Part shown: piece after piece, positions 52,055 to 60,671 of the stretch
How the letters are laid out: the number at the start of each line of letters is the position of its first letter
Numbering within the stretch: the first letter of the stretch is position 1
Assembly (NCBI RefSeq): GCF_900110865.1
Contig: NZ_FOFD01000004.1
Coordinates: 616,631 to 680,630 of the forward strand
DNA length: 64,000 nt
Direction of reading: 5' to 3'
Source of the DNA: Natrinema salaciae
GTDB lineage: Archaea; Halobacteriota; Halobacteria; Halobacteriales; Natrialbaceae
Position numbers and translations under genes: made by a program
The notes under the pieces: model-generated
The model's input: only the letters and a program-made list of their open reading frames with translations
The model's database searches: none
What the model was told of the DNA's origin: nothing

Positions 52055-54372
52055 GCACGGACTCGTCCAGCCACACCGGAAAGCGAACGATCTCGTTCGA
52101 CGCGGACGAGCCGCTCGGCCCCACCGCGATTCGCGCTCTCGCGCTGGGATGCGTACTAGTTCTGACCGGATCGTACGTGAGCGTCCTGTACGAGATCACA
52201 CAGGTCGTCGGCGGCAGCGAATTGCTGTTCGCGCTCGTCGGACTCATGCTGCTCGCGGCGACGATACTCGCGCGGCTGATCCGTCCCCGAACCGCGGGAC
52301 TCCTCGCGCTGTCGGTGACCGCGTTCGGGTTCGCCTACTACCTCACCGCGGCCGGCGTCGAACTGGGAGTCGTCTTCACGGGGACCGACGCCATCATCTC
52401 CGACACCGTCGCGCTCGCGACCGGCCTCCCGTTGCTCCGGATGGTCCAGGCAGGCCTCTGGACGCTCGGGTTCGTGCCCGCCCCCGTCTTCCTCTCGTGG
52501 TATCTCGCCGTCCGCGGACGGTACGGACTCGGCGTCCTCCCCGGCGGGTTTGCGCTCGGCTTTCTCGTCCTGACCAGCGACGCCGGGACGCTCGTCACGC
52601 TGACCGGGATCCTCGCCGCCATCGGTGCCGTCGCCCTCGGCGACCTCGAGCGACGGGGCGACTCGATCGCGCAGGCGGATCTGCTCGCCGCCCTGTTCGC
52701 CCTGATCATCGTCCTGTCGCTGTCGGTCACCGTCGTCCCCGGCAACCCGACGGGGCCGACCCACCTCGTGCAGGGCGAAGCCGGTACGCTCGAGGCGACG
52801 ATCGATTCCGCACCGGACCGGTCCGGCATCTCCGGCCAGGTCGACCTCTCGCCGGAGGTACGGTTCACGGTGAAATCCGATCGACCGTCCTACTGGCGCA
52901 CGGGCGTGTACGACCGATTCACCGGCGATGAGTGGGTCAGGACCGGACAGGACCGTCGGTACGACGGACGGCTCGCGAACCCGCCCGGCTCCCACGAGCG
53001 GATCAAACAGACCGTCACCGCCGAGACGCAGCTGGGGATCATGCCGGTCGCGCCACAGCCCCTCTCCCTCGACGGCGATCTGAGCCGGCAGACGACCGTC
53101 TCGAGACACAACCAGCCCCGACCCGAAACCCCGATCCAGACGGGAGACAGCTACACCGTCGAAAGCGCGGTCGTCGACCCCGATCCGGCCGCGCTCCGGG
53201 CTGCAGGGACCGATTACCCCGACGAGGTCACCGACCACTACCTCCAGACGCCGGAAGACACCTCGAGCGAGTTCCGGGACCGAACCGCCGAGATCACGGC
53301 GGACGCCGACACGCCGTACGGGACGGCCGTCGCGATCGAGCGCCACCTCCGCACCTCGAAGGAGTACTCGCTCGAGGTCTCCCAGCCCGCCGGCAACGTC
53401 GCCGAAGGCTTCCTCCTGGAGATGGACGAAGGCTACTGCGTCTACTTTGCGACGACGATGGTGCAGATGCTCCGCGAGGAGGGCGTCCCCGCCCGATACG
53501 TCACCGGCTACACGACCGGCCAGCGAGTCGACGAGGACACGTACGTCGTTCGCGGACTCGACGCCCACTCCTGGGTCGAGGCCTACTTCCCCGGCCACGG
53601 TTGGGTCCGGTTCGACCCGACGCCCGGCACCGCACGCAGCGAGGTCCACACCGAGCGCCTGCAGGAGGCCCGCATGAACGGTAACGAGGACGCCGATACC
53701 GACGAGAGCGAGGACGTCCCGATCCGCGACGGACCCGACGAAACACCCGTCGACCCGCCGTCCAACCCCAACGATCCGAACGGATCGAACGAGGACCGGA
53801 ACAACGGGACCGATCCGTCCACCGATCCGAACAACGGCTCCGACCCGTCCACCGATCCGAACAACGGCTCCGGCCCGTCCGACCCCGGGGGACAAGCCGC
53901 CGGCGACGCGGCCGACGACGGCGAGTCGCTGCTCGATCGACTGCTCGCGATCACACGCGAGACGGCGCTACTCGGCTTCGTCGTGCTCGTCGGACTCGCC
54001 GCTGGCGCACGGCGGACGGACGCGACGATGCGGCTCCGTCGCGAGGTCGGGGTCTACTGGCACGGGTTCCGGTCCGATCCCGATCGGGACGCCGAACGCG
54101 CCTTCCGTCGCCTCGAGCGCCACCTCGGACACCGGTACCGGCCGCGCCGCCGCTCGGAGTCGGCGCGCGCGTATCTGACGGCGCTGTCCGCCGCGGCCGA
54201 GACGGACGGTGACCCACCGCTCGATCCGCGGGTCGACCGGGTCCTCGAGTACTACGAACGGGCGACCTACGGCGACGGCGTCGGCCGGGCGGAGGCCGAC
54301 GAGGCGATCGAGATCGTCGACGACCTCGCCCGGAGCCGGCTTCCGGTGGTCCGTCGCTTCCGGAACCAGTGA
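52051..54372 (+). CDS. Transglutaminase-like membrane protein with DUF4129 (TgpA-like, module B)
   Basis: A 773-residue protein. Six to seven membrane helices (about 25-235) are followed by an extracellular domain, a transglutaminase-like core with Cys463 in GYCVYFATT, His506 in DAHSW and Asp522 in FDPTPG, a Pro/Asn/Gly-rich low-complexity linker (about 570-620, with a tandem repeat DPSTDPNNGS), a last helix (about 645-665) and a C-terminal DUF4129 domain. The catalytic triad is complete, so protein cross-linking or peptidase-like activity on surface proteins is likely. It is the last gene of the operon. Confidence 0.93.
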   Translation: MSTDSSSHTGKRTISFDADEPLGPTAIRALALGCVLVLTGSYVSVLYEITQVVGGSELLFALVGLMLLAATILARLIRPRTAGLLALSVTAFGFAYYLTAAGVELGVVFTGTDAIISDTVALATGLPLLRMVQAGLWTLGFVPAPVFLSWYLAVRGRYGLGVLPGGFALGFLVLTSDAGTLVTLTGILAAIGAVALGDLERRGDSIAQADLLAALFALIIVLSLSVTVVPGNPTGPTHLVQGEAGTLEATIDSAPDRSGISGQVDLSPEVRFTVKSDRPSYWRTGVYDRFTGDEWVRTGQDRRYDGRLANPPGSHERIKQTVTAETQLGIMPVAPQPLSLDGDLSRQTTVSRHNQPRPETPIQTGDSYTVESAVVDPDPAALRAAGTDYPDEVTDHYLQTPEDTSSEFRDRTAEITADADTPYGTAVAIERHLRTSKEYSLEVSQPAGNVAEGFLLEMDEGYCVYFATTMVQMLREEGVPARYVTGYTTGQRVDEDTYVVRGLDAHSWVEAYFPGHGWVRFDPTPGTARSEVHTERLQEARMNGNEDADTDESEDVPIRDGPDETPVDPPSNPNDPNGSNEDRNNGTDPSTDPNNGSDPSTDPNNGSGPSDPGGQAAGDAADDGESLLDRLLAITRETALLGFVVLVGLAAGARRTDATMRLRREVGVYWHGFRSDPDRDAERAFRRLERHLGHRYRPRRRSESARAYLTALSAAAETDGDPPLDPRVDRVLEYYERATYGDGVGRAEADEAIEIVDDLARSRLPVVRRFRNQ
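53812..53871 (+). repeat. 30-bp tandem repeat inside the transglutaminase gene
   Basis: Two 30-bp units (GAYCCGTCCACCGATCCGAA..., Y = T or C) encode twice DPSTDPNNGS in the linker before the last membrane helix. In-frame length changes by slippage are plausible. Confidence 0.8.
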
Positions 54373-54494
54373 AGGGCGCCGCGAGGAGTGCCGCTCGGCT
54401 GACGGAAAGTCGTCCGTCGACCACGATCCGATCGGCGGGACGACCCCGGGCCACTGAAAAAGGACCGCGCGAGGGCATGCGGGTCCCGATAGTG

Positions 54495-54502
54495 TTTAAT
54501 AT
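54495..54502 (+). promoter_or_regulatory. TATA box of the aIF1 gene
   Basis: TTTAATAT is about 29 nt upstream of the ATG at 54527; leaderless arrangement. Confidence 0.65.
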
Positions 54503-54526
54503 GCCCGTTTCATAGCTACGAACGTA

Positions 54527-54820
54527 ATGTCGGAAGTCTGCTCGACGTGCGGGCTGCCCCAAGAACTCTGCGTCTGCGAAGACGTGGCCAAGGGCCAACA
54601 GCAACTCAACATCCGCATTGACGAGCGCAGATACGGGAAAGAGGTAACGATCGTCGAAGGATTCGATCCGAAGGACGTCGATCTGGACAGTCTCTCGTCG
54701 GACCTCAAGTCAAAATTCGCCTGTGGTGGGACCGTCGAGGACGACCAGATCGAACTCCAAGGGAACCACACCGGCCGCATCGAAGAGTTCCTTCGGGACC
54801 GCGGCTTCAACGTCGCCTGA
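54527..54820 (+). CDS. Translation initiation factor aIF1 (SUI1 family)
   Basis: A 97-residue SUI1-fold protein. N-terminal [16 protein letters not shown] contains a four-cysteine zinc-binding knuckle, followed by the SUI1 core with [24 protein letters not shown] and the C-terminal [11 protein letters not shown]. It stabilises start-codon selection on the 30S subunit. Complete and typical in size. It is monocistronic with its own promoter and a T-run after the gene. Confidence 0.97.
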   Translation: MSEVCSTCGLPQELCVCEDVAKGQQQLNIRIDERRYGKEVTIVEGFDPKDVDLDSLSSDLKSKFACGGTVEDDQIELQGNHTGRIEEFLRDRGFNVA

Positions 54821-54880
54821 TGCCCGCAATGCTCTGAGACGACTTCCGAACCCCACGACCGCGTCGCAACTTCGCGTCCG

Positions 54881-54886
54881 TTTTTT
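54881..54886 (+). terminator. Oligo-T terminator after aIF1
   Basis: TTTTTT, 60 nt after the stop, within a GC-rich area. It fits an archaeal terminator. Confidence 0.4.
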
Positions 54887-55003
54887 CAGTGCCGCAATCG
54901 GTCAGTGACGTCACCGTCGGCCGGCTCGCGTCCGGCCGCGTCGCTGGCGGTCGACCTCGGCTGCCGTTCGATTCGCGTCGCGACGAACCCGCGACCGGCG
55001 CGG

Positions 55004-55369
55004 TCAGAACGGTGACTCCCGTTCGGCCGGTTCGTCCGCGTCGTCGTCGTCGCGGACGAGCCCGAACTTCATGCCGTACTTGTCGAGACCACCCTCCATG
55101 CTCTCGACGCGTGCGTCGGCGGTTCCCTCGTACGAGCCGATGAGCTGTGCGGCCTGCACGCTCGCCTTGCCGTGGGGACAGACGGTAACGATGTGATCTT
55201 CGCCATCGAGTTCGTCGATGCGGTCCATGAGTTCGTTGAAGGGGATGTTCTCGCTGTCCGGAATGTGGCTGTGTTCGAAACTTCGCTCGTCACGGATGTC
55301 GACGATGCGAACGTCGGCATCCTCCTCGAGGAGTTCCTTGACCTCGTCGGTGGAAATTTCGCCGTCCAT
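55004..55369 (-). CDS. Rhodanese-like domain protein
   Basis: A 121-residue single rhodanese domain. It contains the DIRDERSFEHSHIPDS motif (CDC25/rhodanese type) and the active-site loop VCPHGKAS with the catalytic Cys. It probably transfers sulfane sulfur or carries persulfide, in cytosolic sulfur metabolism. The start at 55369 is supported by a TATA-like box about 27 nt before it (leaderless); an ATG six codons earlier is an alternative. Confidence 0.9.
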   Translation of the reverse strand: MDGEISTDEVKELLEEDADVRIVDIRDERSFEHSHIPDSENIPFNELMDRIDELDGEDHIVTVCPHGKASVQAAQLIGSYEGTADARVESMEGGLDKYGMKFGLVRDDDDADEPAERESPF

Positions 55370-55392
55370 TACCGGAATGGTGGGCATCGACG

Positions 55393-55400
55393 CGAATAAG
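55393..55400 (-). promoter_or_regulatory. TATA-like box of the rhodanese gene
   Basis: On the minus strand it reads CTTATTCG, centred about 27 nt upstream of the ATG at 55369. Confidence 0.5.
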
Positions 55401-55525
55401 ATCAGGGGTTTTGATCGGTCACAGACGCTGCCGTCGGGCCGCCTCCGAGTCGTTCCACTCGCCAAATACGAGTCCGCGTAGTCAGAACGAAAGACCCATG
55501 TGTTAGTTATCTAACTATTACGACG

Positions 55526-55777
55526 ATGGCCCTCACGACTGCCGTATTCCCGATGCAAACCGCTGGAGGTGCCCTCTTCATCTTCCTGCTGGTACTGTTC
55601 GTCCTCTATCTCGCGGCACTGGTGTGGGTGTATGCCGATGCCCAGACGAACAGCCCCCACAGTGCGGTACTCTGGACGCTCGTCGTGTTCTTCGGTGGGT
55701 TCCTGGGGCTTTTGCTCTATCTGCTCATCGGCAGAGGGGGAACGGGCGGACGAGCCGGTCGCCAAACCCAGTTCTAG
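55526..55777 (+). CDS. Small membrane protein (PLDc_N-like)
   Basis: An 83-residue protein with two hydrophobic helices (about 13-37 and 47-68), the second preceded by the motif YADAQTNSPHSAVLWTLVVF and ending in LLYLLIGR. This resembles the N-terminal membrane segment of phospholipase D-type and other short 'PLDc_N' proteins. A palindrome GTTAG-TTAT-CTAAC (55502-55515) lies just upstream, in the promoter position, and may be an operator. Function unknown. Confidence 0.8.
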   Translation: MALTTAVFPMQTAGGALFIFLLVLFVLYLAALVWVYADAQTNSPHSAVLWTLVVFFGGFLGLLLYLLIGRGGTGGRAGRQTQF

Positions 55778-55824
55778 ATCGGTACGTCCGTTCTCCACCG
55801 CCACGGACCGACCGTGCCCGCCGA

Positions 55825-56418
55825 TTAGACGAGCCCGTCTTCCTTCGCCAGCAACAACCCCGACAGCGTCGCGTCGTTGGTCGGCTGCGCTCGAGCCCGC
55901 TCGAGCGCCTCGTCGACGGGGACCGTCCGCACCTCGAGGAACTCGTTGCTATCGAGTTCGCGCTCGCCCGGCTCGAGGCCCTCCGCGTAGACGATGGCGC
56001 GGTCGTGGCGCAGGACACCGGTCGCGACGGCGTACTCCTGGAGGAGCGCCGTGCTCGTCGGCCGGAAGCCGGTCTCTTCCTCGAGTTCGCGCGTCGCCGC
56101 CCCCGTATAGGATTCGCCGTCCTCGACGATTCCCGCGGGGAGTTCGAGGTGCGTCTCGCGGATCGTGGGCCGGTACTGTTCGACGAACAGGATACGGTCG
56201 CCGCCGGTGTCGCTACCGTCGTCCCCGTCCCCATCCCCGTCCGCGAGGACGTCGCCGGCGATCCGCGCGACCACGACGACCGCGGGCGGCAGGTCCGCCC
56301 AGTAGTATCGCTTCTGGCTCCCGTCTGGCTGTTCGACCAGATCGTAGCCGCCGTCGTACCAGCCCGTCTCGTACTCGGTGCGCTCCTCGAGTAAGTCCCA
56401 CTCGTCGGGTGCAGTCAT
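55825..56418 (-). CDS. NUDIX hydrolase (ADP-ribose pyrophosphatase-like)
   Basis: A 197-residue NUDIX hydrolase. The NUDIX box is GIVEDGESYTGAATRELEEETGF, with all acidic metal ligands, preceded by RPTIRETHLELPAG as in ADP-ribose/nucleoside-diphosphate-sugar pyrophosphatases. A short Asp/Gly insertion (about 57-69) is a haloarchaeal addition. It is cytosolic. Transcribed toward the small membrane protein gene, with which it is convergent. Confidence 0.93.
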   Translation of the reverse strand: MTAPDEWDLLEERTEYETGWYDGGYDLVEQPDGSQKRYYWADLPPAVVVVARIAGDVLADGDGDGDDGSDTGGDRILFVEQYRPTIRETHLELPAGIVEDGESYTGAATRELEEETGFRPTSTALLQEYAVATGVLRHDRAIVYAEGLEPGERELDSNEFLEVRTVPVDEALERARAQPTNDATLSGLLLAKEDGLV

Positions 56419-56501
56419 CGTGAGAGACGTGGGTCTCGAGGCTGTAATAGATGGCCGTTTCTTGACTCGGGGATCACCGCTCGGGGAAGGCGGCCGCGGG
56501 A

Positions 56502-56921
56502 TCAGGATTGCTCGACGAGTTCGCGATACAACCGCCCGAACGCCTGTCGCCGAAGCGTCGCGACCGCCGCGTCTTCCTCGTCCTGGAAGGTCGCCGCGAC
56601 GGCCTCGTCGTCCGGTCCCGCGTGCCAGGCGACGTGGTCGACCGCCTCGTGACCCACTTTCGTCACCTCGCCGTCGTAGGAGTGACGCCAGTCCTCGAAC
56701 TCCTCGCGGCTCCCGACGCGGACCTCGAGCAGGCTCGCGAAGAGGGCGTCGCGGGCGGTCTCGACGACGTCTCCGGTGATGCGCTCGTCGTACTCCTCGC
56801 GGTCGAACTCCATCGCCGTCGCGACTTCGCGGACGACCGTCTGGGCTGCGGGGCCGACCGACTCGTACTGTTCCCGCGCGTCTCCCGCGGACTCGAAGGT
56901 GAACGTCCCCACCGTGTGCAT
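56502..56921 (-). CDS. DUF5809 family haloarchaeal protein
   Basis: A 139-residue acidic alpha/beta protein beginning MHTVGTFTFESAGDAREQY. It contains a conserved-looking stretch HEAVDHVAWHAG with two histidines and ends in a helical tail. No catalytic site can be assigned. It lies just downstream of the DUF5810-like gene (25 bp gap), and the two probably form a unit. The start at 56921 avoids a basic upstream extension. Confidence 0.8.
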   Translation of the reverse strand: MHTVGTFTFESAGDAREQYESVGPAAQTVVREVATAMEFDREEYDERITGDVVETARDALFASLLEVRVGSREEFEDWRHSYDGEVTKVGHEAVDHVAWHAGPDDEAVAATFQDEEDAAVATLRRQAFGRLYRELVEQS

Positions 56922-56946
56922 ACCGGGACAGTCGGCGGACTGGCAG

Positions 56947-57399
56947 TTACGCGTTTCCGTTCCCGTCGCCGTCCGCGTCTTCCCCGCCGCCCGTCGATTC
57001 CGTCCCGTCGTCCGCGTCGGCCTCACTCGAGGACTGCATCTGACGGGTCAGCGCCGCCGCCTCCCGGAGGACGGTCTCGGTTTCGGCGGTCATCGATCCC
57101 CGGCCGGGCTGGCGGCTCTGGCGGGCGATACCGTCCTCGAGCGAGCCGGGACGGCCGGGTTCGTGACCGTGGTCGTGGCCGTGCCCGCGCCCCTCGAACT
57201 CGGGCGTGTCGATTTCCGCCGCGTGCGGACTGACGAGCTCCCCGAGTTCCTCGGGACTGCAGTCACCCCAGTCGGGTGCGTGTTCCTCGAGCCACTCCCG
57301 GTGGTCCTCGCGGCCGAGCGACGCGGTGATCGCGAGATGATTCGCGAGGTGTACCGCGTCGGCCTCTTCGGCGTCGCAGACGGGGCAAGCGTATCCCAT
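56947..57399 (-). CDS. DUF5810 family protein with N-terminal CxxC zinc-finger-like motif
   Basis: A 150-residue protein. The N-terminus GYACPVCDAEEADAVHLANHLA has a C2H2-like arrangement (C-x2-C-x12-H-x3-H), a potential zinc site. A His/Gly-rich stretch GRGHGHDHGHEPG near 71-83 may bind metals, and the C-terminus is a highly acidic tail. It is conserved in haloarchaea; function unknown. The ATG at 57399 is preferred as it begins right at the finger. Confidence 0.85.
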   Translation of the reverse strand: MGYACPVCDAEEADAVHLANHLAITASLGREDHREWLEEHAPDWGDCSPEELGELVSPHAAEIDTPEFEGRGHGHDHGHEPGRPGSLEDGIARQSRQPGRGSMTAETETVLREAAALTRQMQSSSEADADDGTESTGGGEDADGDGNGNA

Positions 57400-57467
57400 G
57401 GATGGGAATACGGTCGCGAACGGTAAAACGTCCCGCAACACCGCAACACCGTAACATCGCTACGTCG

Positions 57468-57941
57468 CTACTCCAGCTTTCGGATCATCACGATCGCGTC
57501 CTCGCCGTTGCCGTAGTACTCGGGGACCCGCCGGAGGGGATCGAAGCCAAACTCCCGGTAGAGCCGCTTCGCTTCGTCGTTCGAGCGTCGAACCTCGAGC
57601 TTGACCGTTCCGGCACCGCGGGCCGCGAGCACGCCGAGCGATCGGGACAGGAGCGCGGAGCCGACGCCATCCCCACGATGGTCGGCGTGGACGGCGATGT
57701 CTTTGACGTGACCGAGCGCGCGGCCGACCTGCTGAGTCACGTCGGCGACGACGTACCCGGCGATCGCGCCGTCCCGTTCGGCGACGAGAAACCCGGGTTC
57801 GCCGAGGAACCGCTCGAAGGCGTCGTACGGCCAGGGCTGGGAAAACGAGTCGTTCTCGATACGGACGACCGCGAGCAGGTCCGCACGCTCCGCGGGCCGG
57901 ATCGACACCTCCTCGCCGTCCTCGGGCGCGGGCGTTGTCAC
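57468..57941 (-). CDS. rimI: Ribosomal protein S18-alanine N-acetyltransferase-like
   Basis: A 157-residue GNAT acetyltransferase. Acetyl-CoA-binding motif HADHRGDGVGSALLSRSL (Q/RxxGxG/A type) is at about 86-103, preceded by IAVHAD and followed by KLEVRRSNDEAKRLYREFGF. It resembles archaeal RimI, which acetylates N-termini of ribosomal and other proteins. It is cytosolic and of normal length. Confidence 0.93.
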   Translation of the reverse strand: MTTPAPEDGEEVSIRPAERADLLAVVRIENDSFSQPWPYDAFERFLGEPGFLVAERDGAIAGYVVADVTQQVGRALGHVKDIAVHADHRGDGVGSALLSRSLGVLAARGAGTVKLEVRRSNDEAKRLYREFGFDPLRRVPEYYGNGEDAIVMIRKLE

Positions 57942-58032
57942 ACGCGAGAGTAACGAGTCGAACAGTAAAAGCCGTACGCGTCCCGGCAGCCGTCCGGGAT
58001 CGCTCGCGTCGCCGAGGCGAGCGACCGGGCGG

Positions 58033-58353
58033 TCACACCTGCTCGAGGCGAGCGATCTCCTCGTCCGACCAGTCGTAGAAGTGCCTGTCCGTCCGTCGGA
58101 GGACCGTCACGCACTCGTTGTGCTGGCGGCGAGCCACGTCGACCAGCGGATCGTCGGGATTGTTCTCGATCCACTCACGCAGTTCCGCGAGCGCCCTGGG
58201 AGAGTAGGTGTCCATCCGATCCTGATGCTCGAGGATGTCGACCTTTCGGCGTTCCTGCCGCAGCGTCCGAATCAGCGCCCAGCCGGCGACGCCGTAGAAG
58301 GCGACCAGCGTGAACGCGAGCATTCCGAGCACCTCGAGCGAAAGCGCGGCCAT
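58033..58353 (-). CDS. Small single-helix membrane protein coupled to an NSS transporter
   Basis: A 106-residue protein: one N-terminal membrane helix (about 5-29) and a mostly helical, charged cytosolic tail. Its ATG overlaps the stop of the upstream NSS transporter (TGATG, 1-nt overlap), which suggests translational coupling. In Corynebacterium the NSS transporter MetP works with a small membrane protein, MetS, so a similar accessory role is possible, although the sequence is not obviously related. Confidence 0.75.
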   Translation of the reverse strand: MAALSLEVLGMLAFTLVAFYGVAGWALIRTLRQERRKVDILEHQDRMDTYSPRALAELREWIENNPDDPLVDVARRQHNECVTVLRRTDRHFYDWSDEEIARLEQV

Positions 58354-59816
58354 CAGTCGTCACCCCCGGGGACTTCGTCTCCCTCCGGTCGACCGCCGCC
58401 ACTCTCGAGGACGGACATGATCGCGTAGCCGATGGCGGGAAAGGTCACGAGGACGACCATCCCCCCGATCATCTCGGGGCTCCCGAAGTTCTCGTAGGCG
58501 AAGTAGGCCACGATGAACACCATGACGGCCGGAACGACGTACCGGATCACGGGATTCCACCAGCGGCCGACGTAGACGCCGGCATTGCGGTTGACTGCGA
58601 GCAGACGGAGACGCTGCGGTCCCATCACCCACCCGATGACGCCGATGATGGCGAGCGTCGCGAGCGGCAGCCCCCAGTTCCCGAAGACGAAGTCGAGGTA
58701 ATCGAGGACGGCCACGGAGTAGGCGCTCGGGAGCCCCAGCAGCCAGATCGCGCCACAGACGCCGAGCGTCGTCTGGGTTCGATCGAACCGGGTTTCCTCG
58801 CTGAGCGTCGTGACGCTCACTTCGGTGATGAGCAATCCCGACGTAAACGTCGCGAGGAAGAAGCCGACGAAAAAGAGAATCGCGACCAGCCCGCCGAGCG
58901 GAATCTCCGGGAAAACCTGCACGAGCGAGACGAACGCGAGTCCGGCGCCAGCGTCGGGTTCGACGCCTTCGACTGCGAAGACGACCGGGAAGATCGCCAG
59001 TGCCGCGAGGATCCCGACGCTCGATTCGCCAATCGCAGTGAAGATGCCCCCGCCCAGCGGAACGTCGTCGTACTCCCGGAGATAGCTACCGACAGTCAGG
59101 GCGATCCCCCATCCAAGACCGGTCGAGAACAGCGCTTGCCCGAGTGCGGTAATCCAGGTGTCGCTCTCCACCAGGTACTCCCACTGGATACCGAACGCGA
59201 AGGCGAGTCCCTCGCTCGCACCGGGTAAGGTGAGCCCCCTGATGGCCATGACGACCAGCGAGAGCACGAGCGCCGGCACCGCGTAGACGACGATCCGTTC
59301 GACGCCGCGACGGATACCCAGCACCAGAATCGCTGCGATCGAGGCCATAACGATCGTATGGAGACCGATCACGAGCAGCGAGTTCGCGAAGAACTCGTTC
59401 ATGAACGGCTCCGCCTCGAAGCCGCTCGCAGTGAAGGTGAACAACAGCGAGTGAACGGCGTAGTACAGCGTCCAGCCGACCACCGGGGAGTAGTACGACA
59501 TGAGCGCGATATTCACCAGCAACACGACCACGCCGAAGCCGACCACCCCTCTGGAGCCGACGACCGACCGGAATGCACCGATGACTCCCTCGTTCGCGTA
59601 CCGACCGAGCGCGACCTCCGCCATCAGCCCCGGCACTGCGAGGACGAGTAACAACGTGAGAAACGCGAGAACGAACGCGCCACCGCCGTTGCTCCCCATC
59701 ACGTACGGGAACCGCCAGATGTTCCCGGCACCCACCATGGCACCGATCATCGCCATCAGGAACCCGAATCGGGTTCCCCACTCCGCTCGAGCCGTTTTCG
59801 CCGGTCCGTCATCCAT
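58353..59816 (-). CDS. Sodium-dependent transporter of the NSS (SNF) family
   Basis: A 487-residue polytopic protein with about 11-12 helices. The Na+/substrate site is in helix 1: MIGAMVGAGNIWRFPYV, with the family hallmark GxGNIWRFPY. Other family blocks are SYYSPVVGWTLYY (helix 3) and TGLGWGIALTVGSY (helix 6-like, unwound). It imports an amino acid or similar compound with Na+; the substrate is unknown. Start and length are typical. An AT-rich TATAAT element lies about 40 nt upstream (59854-59859). Confidence 0.95.
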   Translation of the reverse strand: MDDGPAKTARAEWGTRFGFLMAMIGAMVGAGNIWRFPYVMGSNGGGAFVLAFLTLLLVLAVPGLMAEVALGRYANEGVIGAFRSVVGSRGVVGFGVVVLLVNIALMSYYSPVVGWTLYYAVHSLLFTFTASGFEAEPFMNEFFANSLLVIGLHTIVMASIAAILVLGIRRGVERIVVYAVPALVLSLVVMAIRGLTLPGASEGLAFAFGIQWEYLVESDTWITALGQALFSTGLGWGIALTVGSYLREYDDVPLGGGIFTAIGESSVGILAALAIFPVVFAVEGVEPDAGAGLAFVSLVQVFPEIPLGGLVAILFFVGFFLATFTSGLLITEVSVTTLSEETRFDRTQTTLGVCGAIWLLGLPSAYSVAVLDYLDFVFGNWGLPLATLAIIGVIGWVMGPQRLRLLAVNRNAGVYVGRWWNPVIRYVVPAVMVFIVAYFAYENFGSPEMIGGMVVLVTFPAIGYAIMSVLESGGGRPEGDEVPGGDD

Positions 59817-59941
59817 CGTTGGATCACCACGAACACCACGATCCGTAGCGGCCTATAATCCCAGTATACAGTATCGAGAATGACACCCGTACGAAGCGAT
59901 TTCCCGGTTCGGCTGCCCATCGCGAAACCCGTACAACGGGG

Positions 59942-60073
59942 TTACTCGTCGGTATCCGACGCCGCCTCGTCGTCGGTATCGCCGTTCTCGTCGATATCGG
60001 TCGTCGGCTCTTTCTCCTCCGTCCCGCCGTACTGGGTCTGTTCCTCGTCGTCCTCGGTATCTGTGTCGGTCAC
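59942..60073 (-). CDS. 43-residue very acidic small protein downstream of DUF892 gene
   Basis: A 43-residue protein starting at GTG and composed largely of Asp, Glu and Thr (MTDTDTEDDEEQTQYGG...). It begins 5 nt after the stop of the ferritin-like DUF892 gene on the same strand, so they are likely co-transcribed. Such acidic mini-proteins are common in haloarchaea. The coding status is supported by adjacency and composition only; function unknown. Confidence 0.55.
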   Translation of the reverse strand: MTDTDTEDDEEQTQYGGTEEKEPTTDIDENGDTDDEAASDTDE

Positions 60074-60078
60074 GCGAA

Positions 60079-60573
60079 TCACTCGGCCGGGATCGCGTCC
60101 ATCTCGAACTCCTCGGTCAGTTCTATCAGTTCTTCGAGAGCCTCCTGCTCCTCCCGGAGGTTCTCCTCGAGGAGATCCGCCGCCTTGTCCATTCCCAGCT
60201 GATCAGCCAGCGGAATCAGATTGCCGTAGGCCGCGATCTCGTAGTGCTCGGTTTTCTCCGCGGCAGCCATGTTGTGGTAGTCCATCACCGCCTGACTCGG
60301 CTCCATCGATGCGAACTCCTCGTACTCCTCGAGCAGCCCCTCGATACCTTCACACTCCTCTTTCTCCGGCGGCTCGCCGAACTCGTCGAAGACCGCCTCG
60401 AGCCAGTCGATCTGCCCCTGCGTTTCCTCGCGGTGGTCCGAAAACGCCTGCGAAATCTCGTCGCGCTCGGTGTTGCGCTCGAGCTCCTCGAGCGCGTCGA
60501 GCAGCTGGTGCTCCGCGTGATAGATGTCCTCGAGACCGTGCTCAAACAGGTCCTGAATAGTGTCCAGACTCAT
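60079..60573 (-). CDS. Ferritin-like DUF892 (YciF-type) protein
   Basis: A 164-residue four-helix-bundle protein. Metal-ligand-type motifs are visible: HAEHQLLDALEELE (ExxH at about 19-22), HREETQGQIDWLE (ExxH-like at about 47-60), EHYEIAAYG near 108 and LREEQEALEELIEL near the end. YciF proteins bind a di-iron centre and are stress-linked. No signal peptide. A T-rich box (60605-60610) may be part of its promoter. It is followed by a small acidic gene. Confidence 0.93.
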   Translation of the reverse strand: MSLDTIQDLFEHGLEDIYHAEHQLLDALEELERNTERDEISQAFSDHREETQGQIDWLEAVFDEFGEPPEKEECEGIEGLLEEYEEFASMEPSQAVMDYHNMAAAEKTEHYEIAAYGNLIPLADQLGMDKAADLLEENLREEQEALEELIELTEEFEMDAIPAE

Positions 60574-60671
60574 GGGTATCCGGTCGAACGTCCAGCGCTC
60601 GAGTCAAAAAGCCGGAAGCCTGCGACGGCAGGCGCCAGTGTCCACAACAACACCGTGCCGTGCTGTCGCAG

